This document shows, piece by piece, positions 38,292-40,069 of a DNA stretch of 40,069 nt; position 1 is the stretch's first letter; each line of letters opens with the position of its first letter. Source of the DNA: Methylococcaceae bacterium (GTDB lineage: Bacteria > Pseudomonadota > Gammaproteobacteria > Methylococcales > Methylomonadaceae); NCBI GenBank assembly GCA_021736705.1, contig JAIPFI010000008.1, positions 1 to 40,069 on the forward strand. Direction: 5' to 3'. A program made the position numbers and the translations under genes. The notes under the pieces are model-generated. The model ran no database searches. It was not told the DNA's origin and saw nothing but the letters and a program-made list of their open reading frames with translations.

Positions 38292-39790
38292 AATTTCTTC
38301 ATTAAGTAGTATTTATTGAATAATCCCCCAAGCAACAACAATACAATAAGCACGATAACCGGCTTATCTCCGATACGCGCATAAGGCGTTAAGCCACTCA
38401 TAGGTTTAATATCAGCGGTAATTGATGCTCTTTGCATGACAGGTGCTTGATGAATAATCTTACCTTTATCTGAAACTACAGCTGTTACACCCGTATTTGT
38501 TGCTCGTAATAAATAACGCCCAGATTCCAAAGCTCTCATTCTGGCAATTTGCAGATGCTGATATGGCTCAATAGAACCATCAAACCACCCATCATTAGTT
38601 ACATTTACTAAAAATTCTGCTTGCTCAATATAGCGAATATTCTGCTCACCAAAAGCATCTTCATAACAAATAGACGTTACAAAATAATGCCCCGCAGCTT
38701 TTAGCAAAGACTGATCTATTTCGCCAGGATTAAATTTTCCCAACCGTATATCCATTAAACCTAACACATGACCTGATAATGGTTGCCAAGGTAAATACTC
38801 ACCGAATGGCAGCAAATGTATTTTCTTATACAAGTCGTGCGATTCGCCTAAAGTTAAAACCGAATTATATAATTGCTCAAATTCATCTTTATACGGCAGA
38901 CTCGTAATAATAGTAGTGTTATGCGCAATTGCTTCAGCCTCTAAAGGCATTAAATAGCCATCTTTTACATCAGTATAATAAGCAGGAATAGCCGTTTCAG
39001 GCCAAATAATAATATCCGATGCCCAATGCTTAACACTATCATCGTAATATTGTTTCAAGGTTGTATTTCTATTTTCCAGTTGCCACTTATCCTTTTGCGC
39101 AATATTCCCCTGAATCAAAGTAACCTTTATCGGACCTCCTGAACCATCAGTCCAATTTATATTTTTTAATACTGCCCCGACAAGCAACAAAGCAGTCACT
39201 CCGATGATAGCTTTGCTGCGCGTATTTTTGCACCATAAACTGTCAGCCAATAATGCTGAAATCATAGCGATAATTAGCCCCACACCATAAACACCAAAGA
39301 TAGGTATATATCCTGCTAATAAATAGCAGTCTAACTGACTATAACCAATTTGCAACCAAGGAAAACCACCAAAGATCCATTCGCCACGAATATACTCTAC
39401 AAATACCCATACACATGAAAAAACTAAGCAGTCAACATAACTATTAGCACGCAATTTAATAAAAAAATAAGCAGAGATCGCTGGAAACAAAGCCCAAAAA
39501 ACACAATAAAACAGTGTCATTAATATAGGCAAAAAAAGCCCAGAATGCTCACCAACAACCATGCTAACAAAGACCCATGATACGCCACTACCAAAAAGAC
39601 CAAGACCAAATAAAAAGCCACGCAATGTGGCTCTTTTAGCCCCGATCACCGATGATAAAGTGAGATTCAAAGTCGCTAAAGCAATAAAGGCCAATAAAGA
39701 AATATCAAACGGAGAAAAAGAAAGCGTTAGCAAAACGCCTGCAATAAGGGAAAAAACATCACCCCATGTAGACTTAAATAGCTTAACCAT
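38276..39790 (-). CDS. lnt: Apolipoprotein N-acyltransferase
   Basis: Lnt adds the third acyl chain to lipoproteins in the inner membrane, preparing them for Lol export. The 504-residue protein has an N-terminal set of membrane segments (about 12-205), a nitrilase-like periplasmic domain (about 222-470) and a closing membrane helix. The catalytic triad is visible: Glu265 in IIWPETAIPA, Lys323 in YKKIHLLPFGEYLPW and Cys375 in SICYEDAF. It serves the lipoproteins encoded in this window (LpoA, DolP, RlpA, LptE, the OmpA-type protein). In E. coli lnt also lies near leuS, but usually after ybeX, which is not seen here. Confidence 0.96.
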   Translation of the reverse strand: MVKLFKSTWGDVFSLIAGVLLTLSFSPFDISLLAFIALATLNLTLSSVIGAKRATLRGFLFGLGLFGSGVSWVFVSMVVGEHSGLFLPILMTLFYCVFWALFPAISAYFFIKLRANSYVDCLVFSCVWVFVEYIRGEWIFGGFPWLQIGYSQLDCYLLAGYIPIFGVYGVGLIIAMISALLADSLWCKNTRSKAIIGVTALLLVGAVLKNINWTDGSGGPIKVTLIQGNIAQKDKWQLENRNTTLKQYYDDSVKHWASDIIIWPETAIPAYYTDVKDGYLMPLEAEAIAHNTTIITSLPYKDEFEQLYNSVLTLGESHDLYKKIHLLPFGEYLPWQPLSGHVLGLMDIRLGKFNPGEIDQSLLKAAGHYFVTSICYEDAFGEQNIRYIEQAEFLVNVTNDGWFDGSIEPYQHLQIARMRALESGRYLLRATNTGVTAVVSDKGKIIHQAPVMQRASITADIKPMSGLTPYARIGDKPVIVLIVLLLLGGLFNKYYLMKKLARLV

Positions 39791-39871
39791 ACTGTTTTGT
39801 CTAATTAGTTGAACTGAAATACTCGAAATAATAACAAGATGATTATTTTACCCTTCCGCACTAACTAAAAG

Positions 39872-39908
39872 GCAAAAAAAAACCCATCTTCTTTCGAAGA
39901 TGGGTTTT
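39872..39908 (-). terminator. Terminator of the rRNA operon
   Basis: On the minus strand AACCCATCTTC pairs with GAAGATGGGTT, an 11-pair perfect stem with a GAAA loop, followed by nine Ts. It lies just past the 3' end of the 5S rRNA gene. Confidence 0.9.
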
Positions 39909-39918
39909 AATATTAAGA

Positions 39919-40034
39919 GCTTGGCAATTTCCTACTTTCACATGGATAAATCCACACTATCATCGGCACTAAGCGGTTTCACTTCCGAGTTCGGGATGGG
40001 ATCGGGTGGTTCACGCTCGCTATGGTCACCAAGC
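39919..40034 (-). rRNA. rrf: 5S ribosomal RNA
   Basis: Read on the minus strand the gene opens GCTTGGTGACCATAGCGAGC and ends in GGAAATTGCCAAGC, whose ends pair as helix I. The core CCCGATCCCATCCCGAACTC followed by GGAAGTGAAACCGC is the universal 5S centre. Length is about 116 bases. It is the 3' end of an rRNA operon that continues off the right edge (23S would lie beyond 40069); the 35 bases to the right look like spacer. The terminator at 39872-39908 closes the operon. Confidence 0.95.
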
Positions 40035-40069
40035 AAACTGGTTTGATTGAGTTGCTTTGCTGTTGCATT

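Overview
This window looks like chromosome from a low-GC type I (gammaproteobacterial) methanotroph or methylotroph, most like Methylococcales such as Methyloprofundus. The assignment is an inference from gene content and synteny; no 16S or methane monooxygenase gene is in view. The key sign is hps-phi-tkt (ribulose monophosphate pathway) together with zwf-edd-eda (Entner-Doudoroff) and a full aceE-aceF-lpd pyruvate dehydrogenase operon. The remaining gene order (lpoA-yraN-diaA-dolP beside rsmI and rnpB; mltB-rlpA-dac-dat-ybeD-lipB-lipA; ybeL, leuS-lptE-holA) is classic gammaproteobacterial housekeeping.

Layout. 1-475: start of a minus-strand exported protein of unknown function that runs off the left edge. 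583-3879: minus-strand hps-phi-tkt, with an intrinsic terminator between phi and tkt. 4171-7674: minus-strand lpoA-yraN-diaA-dolP, divergent from rsmI (7832-8692), which is followed by RNase P RNA and a CRP-family regulator (plus strand). 9970-16071: minus-strand cell-wall and lipoate cluster. 16236-21968: PDH operon. 22171-27467: minus-strand run of a TRAP binding protein, zwf, edd and eda. 27761-28420: glycine-zipper OmpA lipoprotein, convergent with htpG. 30565-32858: a response regulator with tetratricopeptide (TPR) repeats and a minimal histidine kinase. 32855-36853: leuS-lptE-holA. 36936-38249: ybeL and an orphan ParA-type ATPase. 38276-39790: lnt. The window ends in a 5S rRNA gene, the 3' end of a minus-strand rRNA operon, with its terminator.

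How the genes fit together. Formaldehyde is fixed onto ribulose 5-phosphate by Hps. Phi makes fructose 6-phosphate and transketolase helps regenerate the acceptor. Zwf, Edd and Eda carry glucose 6-phosphate to pyruvate and glyceraldehyde 3-phosphate, and PDH gives acetyl-CoA. LipA and LipB supply the lipoyl groups for AceF. A second theme is the envelope: LpoA, PBP5-type carboxypeptidase, MltB, RlpA, Dat (D-amino acids), DolP, LptE and Lnt.

I found no phage, insertion sequence, CRISPR array, tRNA or defence island. No gene-free stretch exceeds 300 bases. The window is mostly conserved core. The points worth a second look are the repeat-bearing partial protein at the left edge, a 21-bp-arm palindrome upstream of aceE, the sensorless kinase with a TPR response regulator, the TRAP binding protein next to Entner-Doudoroff genes, the orphan ParA, and a Ser-to-His change in the cAMP pocket of the CRP homologue. 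I do not see a clearly new multi-gene system.
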